This document shows, one piece after another, positions 49,777-56,698 of a DNA stretch of 64,000 nt. This DNA is from Hyphomonadaceae bacterium (GTDB lineage: Bacteria; Pseudomonadota; Alphaproteobacteria; Caulobacterales; Aquidulcibacteraceae). Location: positions 1 through 64,000 of the forward strand of contig JAEUMP010000015.1 of NCBI GenBank assembly GCA_016791445.1, written 5' to 3'. Each line of letters begins with the position of its first letter. Positions within the stretch are counted from its first letter, which is position 1. The position numbers and the translations under genes were made by a program. Under the pieces are notes generated by a model. The model worked only from the letters and a program-made list of their open reading frames with translations, was not told the DNA's origin and searched no databases.

Positions 49777-50115
49777 TTGGCCAGACAGCCAAAGCCCGTG
49801 CAGTTCCGCGGTACTTCGCTGGACGACTTGCGTCGTTTTCCAGTGGCAGTTCGGCGGATGGCGGGCTTTCAGCTTGATCGGGTCCAGCATGGCGAAGACC
49901 CGGATGATTGGAAGCCGATGAACTCGATCGGCGCCGGTGTGCGCGAAATTCGAGTCCGGGACGCAGATGGCGCATTCCGCATCATCTATGTCGCCAAGCT
50001 CGGTGACGCGATCTACGTGCTGCATTGCTTTCAGAAGAAATCGCAGCGGACAAATAAGGAAGACATTGCTTTGGCGGCCCGTCGCTACAAGCAATTGGTC
50101 GAGGAATTGAGATGA
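49777..50115 (+). CDS. HigB-like toxin (RelE superfamily, Gp49 type)
   Basis: This 112-residue protein belongs to the phage-derived Gp49/HigB branch of RelE toxins, mRNA interferases that cut ribosome-bound messages: GTSLDDLRRFPVAVRRMAGF, then GVREIRVRDADGAFRIIYVA and VLHCFQKKSQRTNKEDIALA. TTG 49777 is chosen since GGAGG precedes it; the frame opens 6 codons earlier. It overlaps its antitoxin gene by 4 bp. Confidence 0.88.
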   Translation: MARQPKPVQFRGTSLDDLRRFPVAVRRMAGFQLDRVQHGEDPDDWKPMNSIGAGVREIRVRDADGAFRIIYVAKLGDAIYVLHCFQKKSQRTNKEDIALAARRYKQLVEELR

Positions 50116-50390
50116 GCAAGAGGCGCTTTGACAGCATTTGGGACGCTATCGAGTCTCCCTCAGACGCCGAGAACATGAAGCTCCGCGCTAAGCTGATGCG
50201 CGCCATCATCAATCACATCGAAAAGGAAGAGCTGAGTCAGGCGGCGGCAGCGAAGCTTATGGGCGTAACGCAGCCTCGCATTTCGGACCTCGTTCGGGGG
50301 AAGATCGATTTGTTCAGCATCGACATGCTGATCAATATGGCGAGCGCCGCAGGCCTTCATGTGGACCTGAAGATCGCCCGAGCCGCGTGA
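50112..50390 (+). CDS. HigA-like XRE antitoxin
   Basis: This 92-residue protein has an HTH with QAAAAKLMGVTQPRISDLVR, the standard of HigA-type antitoxins that follow the toxin gene. It would neutralise the upstream toxin and repress the operon at 49748-49765. ATGA overlap indicates coupling. Confidence 0.9.
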   Translation: MSKRRFDSIWDAIESPSDAENMKLRAKLMRAIINHIEKEELSQAAAAKLMGVTQPRISDLVRGKIDLFSIDMLINMASAAGLHVDLKIARAA

Positions 50391-50452
50391 AGCGGCGTGA
50401 TACCGGGCTGACCACTCTCGATAGGGGGCCGGGACTCGGGTAGTTTGCCCGC

Positions 50453-52027
50453 GTGAGTCACACCAAGCGCGATCGCGCATTCAAGAAGCTTCGAAAATAC
50501 TTGGGAATGTGTCCGGAGGGACCGTTCCTCGATATGTGCTGGTCGCTCGATATGCTTCTGAGCGGTGAGGCCGAAAACGCGGCACGATATCTCAAGTATC
50601 CGGAGGAGGCGGCCAATGCGGGCTATGGCTCGAAATACGCGGTCTATCCTTGGGAGATCGAAACGCTGGTGTCAGAGCGTTTGCTGGCCCCAAAATTCGT
50701 CCCGGCGCAAGCGGGCTTTCAGAAAATTCTCAACTGCCAAGTCTACAATGCCGCCGCAAACCTCGTGAACGAACTGCGCGACCTGGAGAACGCCGACGCT
50801 GGAATCTATCTGAAGCGGTTCGGCATCCTCTACGAAATGCATCGCATCGCTCAACGCCAGTTTCCGGTCCAGGCAGGCTTCTTCAACAAGGCGCAGTATT
50901 ATCGGTTCGGCTTCATTTATGGCGGGCCCGAGTGCGCGAAGTACTTCGAATCCACGCACGGGGTTTCCATCAATGACTTTGCGTTTGCAGCCTTCGCGTT
51001 AAAATCCAACTTTCTCAACAAGCCGAGATTTCGCGGCAATCCGGACATGGCCTTTCTTGGTATCGATCAAGCAGCGGTCCAGAATGCTGTGCGCTTGCTC
51101 TGTGCTCCGCTTGATCGGGCCCGAGAGGAGCACAAGCAGGACATCGCCAAGGTCACTGCAAATTGGGGCTTCTCGCCACCTGTAGCTTATCGGCCGAGCT
51201 ACTTGCGTAAGCGGCCAATCATCGAGTTGCATGATGGCGTGATGTATTGTCCGCTGCCGGAGCTGGTCGCTCTACGAACCACAGCCGGGCTCTACTACGA
51301 TCTGGTTGGCGGTCCGTCCCATCTTCGCAATGAGGCGAGCAAACGCTTCGAGATGTATAGCGCGGAATTCGTTCGAAAGACCACGCGCTTCGAGGTTAGC
51401 GACGAGATCGAGTATCGCATCGGTCAGCGCAACTGGCGCACGCCCGATGTTTTGTGCGAGCGCAATGGCGCCGTGTTGGTCGCAATTGAGTGCAAGGCTT
51501 CAAAGCTAACCTACGACGCGCAGTTCGCCGAGACGCCGGCGGCGTTCGCGAAGCGCGGGTACGAAGAGCTAGCCAAGGGCGTCGTTCAGCTTTGGCGGTT
51601 TGTGGCGCATTCCAGAATGGGCGCGGGGCCAAAACGCGCGGACGCGTCCATCCGCTGCTTGCTGCTCACGCTCGATACCTGGCTGGCCATGTCGGGGAAT
51701 TTGAAGAGGGAGGTGATCGCTGCGGCGAAAGAGTTGGCAAAGGGCGAGCCCGATATTCGCGAGGAGGATCAGAGGCCAATCGTGTTTGCGTCGATCTTTG
51801 ATTTCGAACGGACTCTGATGGATGGAAGCGAAGAGACCTTTCTTGACGCAATGGATCATGCCGCCACTGAGAGCTTTACCGGCTGGATGTTGGCCGATGT
51901 TCAACGCGATCGGGGCAATGAGAAACGCACCGATCGGGAATACCCCTTCGAAGTCGCCGACGTGTTTCCGTTCTTCGCGGCGATCGACCAATTGAAAGAC
52001 GAGCGAGAGGGCAAGTCGGCTGGTTGA
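50453..52027 (+). CDS. PD-(D/E)XK nuclease-like protein, function unknown
   Basis: This 524-residue protein starts at a GTG. Its first 280 residues are helical, with DMCWSLDMLLSGEAENAARY, and no known domain. At about 330-350 lies D332 in RTPDVLCERNG and E346-C-K348 in VAIECKASK, the pattern of PD-(D/E)XK nucleases. The helix after it and KEVIAAAKELAKGE-like stretches continue to the end. It has no signal peptide. It sits directly after HigBA and before cassette 2, so it may be a cargo defence gene; the role is inferred. Confidence 0.65.
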   Translation: MSHTKRDRAFKKLRKYLGMCPEGPFLDMCWSLDMLLSGEAENAARYLKYPEEAANAGYGSKYAVYPWEIETLVSERLLAPKFVPAQAGFQKILNCQVYNAAANLVNELRDLENADAGIYLKRFGILYEMHRIAQRQFPVQAGFFNKAQYYRFGFIYGGPECAKYFESTHGVSINDFAFAAFALKSNFLNKPRFRGNPDMAFLGIDQAAVQNAVRLLCAPLDRAREEHKQDIAKVTANWGFSPPVAYRPSYLRKRPIIELHDGVMYCPLPELVALRTTAGLYYDLVGGPSHLRNEASKRFEMYSAEFVRKTTRFEVSDEIEYRIGQRNWRTPDVLCERNGAVLVAIECKASKLTYDAQFAETPAAFAKRGYEELAKGVVQLWRFVAHSRMGAGPKRADASIRCLLLTLDTWLAMSGNLKREVIAAAKELAKGEPDIREEDQRPIVFASIFDFERTLMDGSEETFLDAMDHAATESFTGWMLADVQRDRGNEKRTDREYPFEVADVFPFFAAIDQLKDEREGKSAG

Positions 52028-52072
52028 GGCCCGACACTTTGATCTTGGGCCGACCTGCGGCATAGAACTTTC

Positions 52073-52837
52073 ATGAGCGCGGCGACCCCATTCCGTGAAG
52101 AGATGGCGTCGCCGCCGCGCGCACCCAAAAGCGCTTCTAGGGAAATTTTTTCCAGATCGCGCCGAGCAGCTAGGAGAAAGCCCGCTTACGCGCTTGCGGC
52201 GTCTAGAGAAAATTGGCGCCGCTACGATGAAGCGCGTCAGAACCGACAGTCCCTGCAAACTGACCCCGTCGGCTACGAAGACGACAACAACCTCTATCAG
52301 TACGCCTTCAATGATCCCATCAATCGAAGTGATCCGACCGGCGAGGCGGTTCCTCTCGCGGTCGCCGCATGCGCAGCTTCGCCTCCTTGCGCTGCAGCCG
52401 CGATTGCACTCACTGCAGCGACGGTCTTAGCTATCAAGAATGCTGCGGACCGTCTCACAAGCAATAATGAGCAAGCGGAAGCACCCCGTGGCCCGCAAGA
52501 TCGTGGTGCGGCTGAAGAACGTATCACGGGTGGCGCTCGACCGGACCGGACGCGGGATCGTGGGCGAGTTGGCATTTATGACAACCCGCCGACGGGCGAA
52601 AGCGCAGATGAGGTCATGGACGATATTCGAAGTGCTGACGGAGCAGAAAGTAATCAGACCGAAGGCGAGCAAGGATCAGTAGAGGTCGTAACGCTCCCCG
52701 ATGGAAGTCGAGTGATCGATAGGAATTCCAGCGCAGGACCGCGCACAATTGAGACCCAAGACCGGGGCGGGCGCACTCGAACAGAGACGCGTTTCCCGGA
52801 CAGTCCGCTTCGGCCGAGGCCGGAGGATCAGCGATGA
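52073..52837 (+). CDS. Orphan RHS tip cassette 2, unassigned toxin
   Basis: This 254-residue frame has the shared leader ([21 protein letters not shown]) and the RHS junction [20 protein letters not shown], then [10 protein letters not shown]. The tip is charged and low in hydrophobics, with a helical alanine-rich start ([17 protein letters not shown]) and an end [20 protein letters not shown] that may be a small nuclease-like fold. No catalytic motif is recognised. It overlaps the next gene by 4 bp. Confidence 0.7.
   Translation: MSAATPFREEMASPPRAPKSASREIFSRSRRAARRKPAYALAASRENWRRYDEARQNRQSLQTDPVGYEDDNNLYQYAFNDPINRSDPTGEAVPLAVAACAASPPCAAAAIALTAATVLAIKNAADRLTSNNEQAEAPRGPQDRGAAEERITGGARPDRTRDRGRVGIYDNPPTGESADEVMDDIRSADGAESNQTEGEQGSVEVVTLPDGSRVIDRNSSAGPRTIETQDRGGRTRTETRFPDSPLRPRPEDQR
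52133..52152 (+). repeat. Cassette boundary motif, copy 2
   Basis: GCTTCTAGGGAAATTTTTTC starts 123 bp upstream of the RHS junction (CTGCAAACTGACCCC at 52256) in cassette 2; a GCGTCTAGAG copy follows at 52199. Confidence 0.75.
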
Positions 52838-53448
52838 CTACGGGAGCAGGAGGTCGTCCTCCTTGGATCAGAGGCAGCTTGCCCGAGGGTGTGCATCAAC
52901 TAGACGCAATCGAATGTAGCGCTGCAGAACGGCTTTTTGAGGCGCGGGTGGAGGTCTCCAGCACACCACCTGTATCGGAAAATCATATCGCTAAGACGGA
53001 AATAGTGCGGCCTGGCGCGGGCTATGTTGTTTGGACTGTGCCAGATGGCATTCTGTGCTTTATCGAGGATTACCCACAACTCAACTTGGCCTTGGAGGAG
53101 CAAATAAACGCACTTGCGCCCAGCGGAATGTCTGCATGGGCAGTAGGTGACGCCAAGAACGGGTGTTTTCGGGGCAGCTTCAACACCAGCTTTCGAAGGT
53201 GGCTCAAAACAGAATTCATCTTGAGTCCCCTGGCGCTGGTGTCGCCAAATGCGCAACTTGTCATGGTTTTTGATGAGCAGATGAGGTTCGGCCTTATTGG
53301 CGCTGAGCGAAGTATCGCTCCACAAGTCCTTCGGGCGCTGGGAGGAAACGATAATGTTCGCGCCATCATGGGCAGGTACATTGAGGATTTCGGCGTCGGC
53401 TTCGGCGAAGACGACCGAACTTGGGCGCGCCGCTATCTCGTCAACTGA
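52834..53448 (+). CDS. Immunity protein candidate for cassette 2
   Basis: This 204-residue soluble protein has aromatic, globular sequence ([36 protein letters not shown]) with no signal peptide, so the toxin probably acts in the cytoplasm. It starts inside the tip stop (ATGA). Confidence 0.7.
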   Translation: MTTGAGGRPPWIRGSLPEGVHQLDAIECSAAERLFEARVEVSSTPPVSENHIAKTEIVRPGAGYVVWTVPDGILCFIEDYPQLNLALEEQINALAPSGMSAWAVGDAKNGCFRGSFNTSFRRWLKTEFILSPLALVSPNAQLVMVFDEQMRFGLIGAERSIAPQVLRALGGNDNVRAIMGRYIEDFGVGFGEDDRTWARRYLVN

Positions 53449-53492
53449 AACGCGTTCTTTTTTGGTGGCGTGCCGCGCAGGCGTGCAAAAGC

Positions 53493-53512
53493 GCGTCTAG
53501 GCCAAATTTTTT
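53493..53512 (+). repeat. Cassette boundary motif, copy 3 (diverged)
   Basis: GCGTCTAGGCCAAATTTTTT lies in the gap before cassette 3, about 115 bp upstream of the junction. It differs from copies 1, 2 and 4 at CC for GG. Confidence 0.7.
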
Positions 53513-53551
53513 ATCTGCCCAACTCATCGACGCGATCGTGCGCTCTTCGCC

Positions 53552-54277
53552 TTGCTGCTCAAAGGAAAAGTCCCGCGAGTACGATCGAACCTAAAGACGC
53601 AACTGTTCCTGCAAACCGATCCCGTGGGGTATGAGGACGACCTGAACCTCTATCAGTACGTCCGCAACGACCCGTTGAATCGGATTGACCCAAGCGGGAT
53701 GCACAATTGCCCGCCCAACGATCCAAACTGCGTTGAAACGCCGGAGTCGGAACAGCAGCCAGGCGATCCGCCTGAGACGACCGAGGAGGTTGCGGAGCAA
53801 GAAGAGATCGTCGTCACCGCGCAGCAGACCCGTAGAACCACCAGTGGTAGACGCATTCCTTTCAAAGGAAAGCGCGAACGGTACTACGCCGTTGATGACG
53901 ACATCTCGCCTCGTCGCCTTCGCCAGAGGGAGGTGCAGTGCCCAGGGGGAGGCTCAGTGATGGTCGGACGAGCGCCTCCTTTGGCCGCTGGCCAAAGCGG
54001 CGCCCATACCCATCCGAGCGGAGTATCAGGCGTGCCTGGGCCGGGCGATCAGCTTGCGGCGAGCGCATCGACTCCGGGCGCGGCGTTCGTCATGACCGAA
54101 GATCGTGTCTTCACTATTGAGCGGGGTGCCGGCGGAACTTTCAGAACGCGAGTTTCTTCGGGCCCCGCGCTCAGCGCTGCCGAGCGAGCGGAACTCATTT
54201 CCAACATGCAGAACTGGGAATCGGGCCAATCGTCGGACACGAGCCAAAGTGATGCGGAGAGGTTCTGCCCAAGATGA
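53552..54277 (+). CDS. Orphan RHS tip cassette 3 with JAB/JAMM-like peptidase toxin
   Basis: This 241-residue frame begins at a weak TTG and has the junction [18 protein letters not shown] and [10 protein letters not shown]. The tip contains [11 protein letters not shown], then PGD: H152, H154 and D166 fit the JAMM metal site HxH...D of JAB/MPN-type peptidases found in RHS toxins (DUF4329-like). The serine that normally precedes the aspartate is replaced by glycine (GPGD rather than SPGD). It would cut proteins, possibly processing host substrates. A weak leader makes it likely to be expressed only after recombination. Confidence 0.75.
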   Translation: MLLKGKVPRVRSNLKTQLFLQTDPVGYEDDLNLYQYVRNDPLNRIDPSGMHNCPPNDPNCVETPESEQQPGDPPETTEEVAEQEEIVVTAQQTRRTTSGRRIPFKGKRERYYAVDDDISPRRLRQREVQCPGGGSVMVGRAPPLAAGQSGAHTHPSGVSGVPGPGDQLAASASTPGAAFVMTEDRVFTIERGAGGTFRTRVSSGPALSAAERAELISNMQNWESGQSSDTSQSDAERFCPR

Positions 54278-54648
54278 GAGCGATGATCGTGTCGGCTGTT
54301 ATGTGCTCTTGGCTCGCGGCGGGATGCGCGACCTCGGATCATGAAGTGATGACTCTTCAAGAATGCTCATTGGCTAGCGTCTGCCGCATCGAAGGGGTGC
54401 TCTCCGTCCGAGAGATTGATCACGTGCACATGGGGCGGCTAGAACTCCCTGGAGGCGAATGCGTAAACGTGTCACTCCCACCGCGTGACGTTCGGCGTAT
54501 CCAGAGGGAGGGTCCACGGCACGCTATTGTCGAGGGGAGAGTCAATCCGTCTCCCGGCGACGATCCAAATCTGATGACGTTGGTCATCGAAGGTAGGCGC
54601 GTTGGATGGCATCAATGCGGGGACTTCTATATCTTCGTGCGCGGCTGA
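54274..54648 (+). CDS. Lipoprotein-like immunity protein candidate for cassette 3
   Basis: This 124-residue protein begins [20 protein letters not shown], a signal with lipobox AAGC. The mature domain is a small beta-rich fold ([27 protein letters not shown]). A periplasmic position suggests that cassette 3's peptidase acts there. ATGA overlap with the tip gene. Confidence 0.72.
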   Translation: MRAMIVSAVMCSWLAAGCATSDHEVMTLQECSLASVCRIEGVLSVREIDHVHMGRLELPGGECVNVSLPPRDVRRIQREGPRHAIVEGRVNPSPGDDPNLMTLVIEGRRVGWHQCGDFYIFVRG

Positions 54649-54789
54649 GAAAGCAGAACAGTTCGCGGTGCGACGCCTTCGATCCTATCATGGCCCGCAA
54701 TCGAATCCGCCCCATCTCACCCGCGTCCTAGCAGCTAGAGAGGCAGGCGCGCCGCAACGTGCTTTGCGCACGTCGCGGCGCGCTCCATA

Positions 54790-55659
54790 GTGGCCGTCGT
54801 GAGCACCGCTCTTGCCCTCCGAAGCGCCCCAGAGCCGCGCCGTGCGTGCGGTCCGAAAACCGCTTCTAGGGAAATTTTTCAGAATCGCAGGGCGCATCAA
54901 GGGCGGAGCGCCGCGTATCGATTTGTCGCGTCTAGGGAAAATGCCTACGCCTACGAAAAATCGCGTCAGGACCGACAGTCCCTGCAAACTGACCCCGTCG
55001 GATATGAAGACGATCTGAACCTCTACGCTTATGTGGGCAATGACCCGCTAGGCAATCGCGATCCGACTGGCACACGGTGCGCGGCGGTAAACGCGGACAG
55101 CGTGTATTGCCTCCGGCGTGACATCTACCGCGTGTTCGACCGGCGGGTTGGCGAGAGCACGAGGTTTTTCGGCGCCGCCGCCGCAACGGTTGAGTACCTT
55201 GCGAACAACGACATTCCGATTCTCGGAAATGTTCTTTCCGATCCGGCCGAAGGATTCTTGAGGGATGTAAGTTCGAGCTTGTACTCACTAAATGCGCGGA
55301 CGCTTACCCAAATAGAGAGGGGTGAGTTATCTGGTCCTAACCTCGACCAACGACTGGTTCACATGGAGCAGACCCGAGTTCAGGAGATGCTTGATGCCCT
55401 TCCTGCAGATCAGCGCGAGTCAATCGTGGGGTCCATCAATTCGGCGTTCAACAACTCAATTCTAAGAGGTGCTTCCGGCATAGCGAGCCCATCAGATGCC
55501 CGTTACGGCCGGGTGCTTGCTGGGGTCGTTCGAGACTTGGGACGCCCCATCGACTTTGGCAATCAAGGTGACCGTGAAGCGATTGGAAATGCTCTGATCA
55601 GCGACCTTCGAAGGAGCGGGGGCTGCACTCGAACGGGGTCGAGGATTCCGACATGTTGA
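54790..55659 (+). CDS. Orphan RHS tip cassette 4, unassigned toxin
   Basis: This 289-residue frame starts at GTG 54790 (or 54799) and has the leader TASREIFQNRRAHQG and VASRENAYAYE, then [20 protein letters not shown] and NDPLGNRDPTG. The tip has FFGAAAATVEYLANNDIPIL and helical content, ending GGCTRTGSRIPTC. No catalytic signature is recognised. The partner overlapping by 7 bp is a membrane protein, so the toxin probably acts at the inner membrane or periplasm. Confidence 0.7.
   Translation: MAVVSTALALRSAPEPRRACGPKTASREIFQNRRAHQGRSAAYRFVASRENAYAYEKSRQDRQSLQTDPVGYEDDLNLYAYVGNDPLGNRDPTGTRCAAVNADSVYCLRRDIYRVFDRRVGESTRFFGAAAATVEYLANNDIPILGNVLSDPAEGFLRDVSSSLYSLNARTLTQIERGELSGPNLDQRLVHMEQTRVQEMLDALPADQRESIVGSINSAFNNSILRGASGIASPSDARYGRVLAGVVRDLGRPIDFGNQGDREAIGNALISDLRRSGGCTRTGSRIPTC
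54862..54880 (+). repeat. Cassette boundary motif, copy 4
   Basis: GCTTCTAGGGAAATTTTTC is identical to copy 1. A second related motif GCGTCTAGGG follows at 54928. Confidence 0.75.
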
Positions 55660-56111
55660 GCAGGGGTCGCGCCACCTTGATGGGCATCTCCCAGCTCGTC
55701 CTAACAATCGCGTATTGGACCCTCGGTCTGTTAGGCTATGCCTCGTGGACAATTTTTCGGCTCGGACAAGGAGGCGAACTGACGTTGGCAGACGTCCAGG
55801 TCGCGCTTCTTTTCTCGTCAGGCTTCGCGGTGCTGTCGGGATACGTGGTTACTGTCCCTCTGCTCTATGCCCTCTTTGATCATCGACGATCTTGGACTCT
55901 GCGTGCTCTGCTGAACGCCGGTCTATTCGCATTGAGCGTCGGCGTCTTCATGTTGTTGGTCGGGGATTCTCCGCCTGGGGGATCGGAACTGTCTTGGGCA
56001 TTGCTCGGCGTCGCGGGCGTATTGGCGGCCGAAGGAACGACACGTTTACTTTGGGGGCGGCTGGTCTCGAACCAAACAGGAAATGAAGAAGCAGGGCGTA
56101 GGGCAAGATAA
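55653..56111 (+). CDS. Four-helix membrane immunity protein candidate for cassette 4
   Basis: This 152-residue protein has four hydrophobic segments (ISQLVLTIAYWTLGLLGYA; VALLFSSGFAVLSGYVVTV; ALLNAGLFALSVGVFMLLV; SWALLGVAGVLAAEG) and a basic tail. A polytopic immunity protein fits a toxin that forms pores or targets the membrane. Its ATG at 55653 lies 7 bp inside the toxin gene. Confidence 0.72.
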   Translation: MLSRGRATLMGISQLVLTIAYWTLGLLGYASWTIFRLGQGGELTLADVQVALLFSSGFAVLSGYVVTVPLLYALFDHRRSWTLRALLNAGLFALSVGVFMLLVGDSPPGGSELSWALLGVAGVLAAEGTTRLLWGRLVSNQTGNEEAGRRAR

Positions 56112-56151
56112 AGCGCACCGTGTCCGGTGTGAGAAGTGCTTGCCCTGCTTC
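56088..56151 (+). repeat. Hairpin element downstream of cassette 4 (copy B)
   Basis: The same head as copy A (one change) is followed by a 7-bp stem CGCACCG/CGGTGTG with loop TGTC (56114-56131; one G-U pair). GAAGCAGGGC at 56088-56097 also pairs with GCCCTGCTTC at 56142-56151. A second GTAGGGC foot occurs at 56204. It overlaps the end of the immunity gene. Confidence 0.75.
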
Positions 56152-56492
56152 GGAAAAATCCAAGGTGTGAGCAGGCGCACGCACCTCGTGTGGAAGGTGC
56201 GAAGTAGGGCGCGCTCACTTTGGTGAAATCAGAAAGGGTGACACAAACCGCCGCTTGACACTTTACCCAGCGCGAAGCGGTGGCTCTCAGCTAAGAGAGT
56301 GCGCCGTTCAGCGCGCGCCAGGATCATCTGCGCGGTCAAATGCGCTGAACTGGTTTTGGGGTAGGCAACGCATGCCGCACACCCGGTCTACATTAAATCT
56401 GAGATGGAATGAGCCGGGGTGCGATCCGGGGAACGTTGTTTCTCAGTGTCGCTTAAGCGTCTGAATTAAAACAATTTATTTCCTCCCGCCCG
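56152..56492. other. Gap at the island's right end, no gene seen
   Basis: These 341 bp hold short inverted repeats (for example a CGCACCT/AGGTGCG hairpin near 56180-56201) and a REP-like GTAGGGC foot at 56204, but no convincing open frame. They end at attR. Confidence 0.6.
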
Positions 56493-56511
56493 ATCCCTCT
56501 CTCTCCGCCAG
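56493..56511 (+). repeat. attR: right integration repeat
   Basis: ATCCCTCTCTCTCCGCCAG is identical to the tRNA-Ser 3' end at 21159-21177, marking the island's right boundary. Confidence 0.9.
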
Positions 56512-56698
56512 CCCTGCCGCCTTCAAGCGAACGCTGACTCCCCTCATGAAACGCCGCGCCGGCCATGCGTGGTGCGCATAGGGTCATCAGATCGGGTCAT
56601 CTTGTTGTATGGCCTGAACGCCCCACCCATAGTCCCGCGCAGAAGCACTGATGGCGCGCGGGGTCGCCGCTCAGCCGAGGGCATGTGGAGGAAGCGGG

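Larger units (their letters stand above)
21159..56511. mobile_element. Integrated genomic island in tRNA-Ser, about 35.4 kb
   Basis: The element is bounded by an identical 19-bp direct repeat, has a P4-type integrase adjacent to attL and reading inward, and a relaxase near 32-34 kb. Its contents (defence-like genes, polymorphic toxins, toxin-antitoxin pair, second recombinase) contrast with the housekeeping genes on both sides. It has a relaxase but no type IV secretion genes, so it fits an integrative and mobilisable element whose transfer machinery would come from elsewhere. Several genes carry disabling mutations (DUF4238 frameshift, amber in the HTH gene), suggesting decay after arrival. 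Confidence 0.92.

Noticed and set aside
43682..55659. The four RHS tip frames as independently working genes
   Set aside because: They lack signal peptides, some begin with weak TTG or GTG starts, and the leaders are shared repeats. They look like stored cassettes, though expression is not excluded.
45047..56113. Hairpin elements as integron attC sites
   Set aside because: They lack the GTTRRRY/RYYYAAC core sites and no integron-type integrase is visible. A REP-like or other structured element fits better.
21159..56511. Prophage
   Set aside because: There are no capsid, terminase, tail or lysis genes. A relaxase and integrase point to a mobilisable element.
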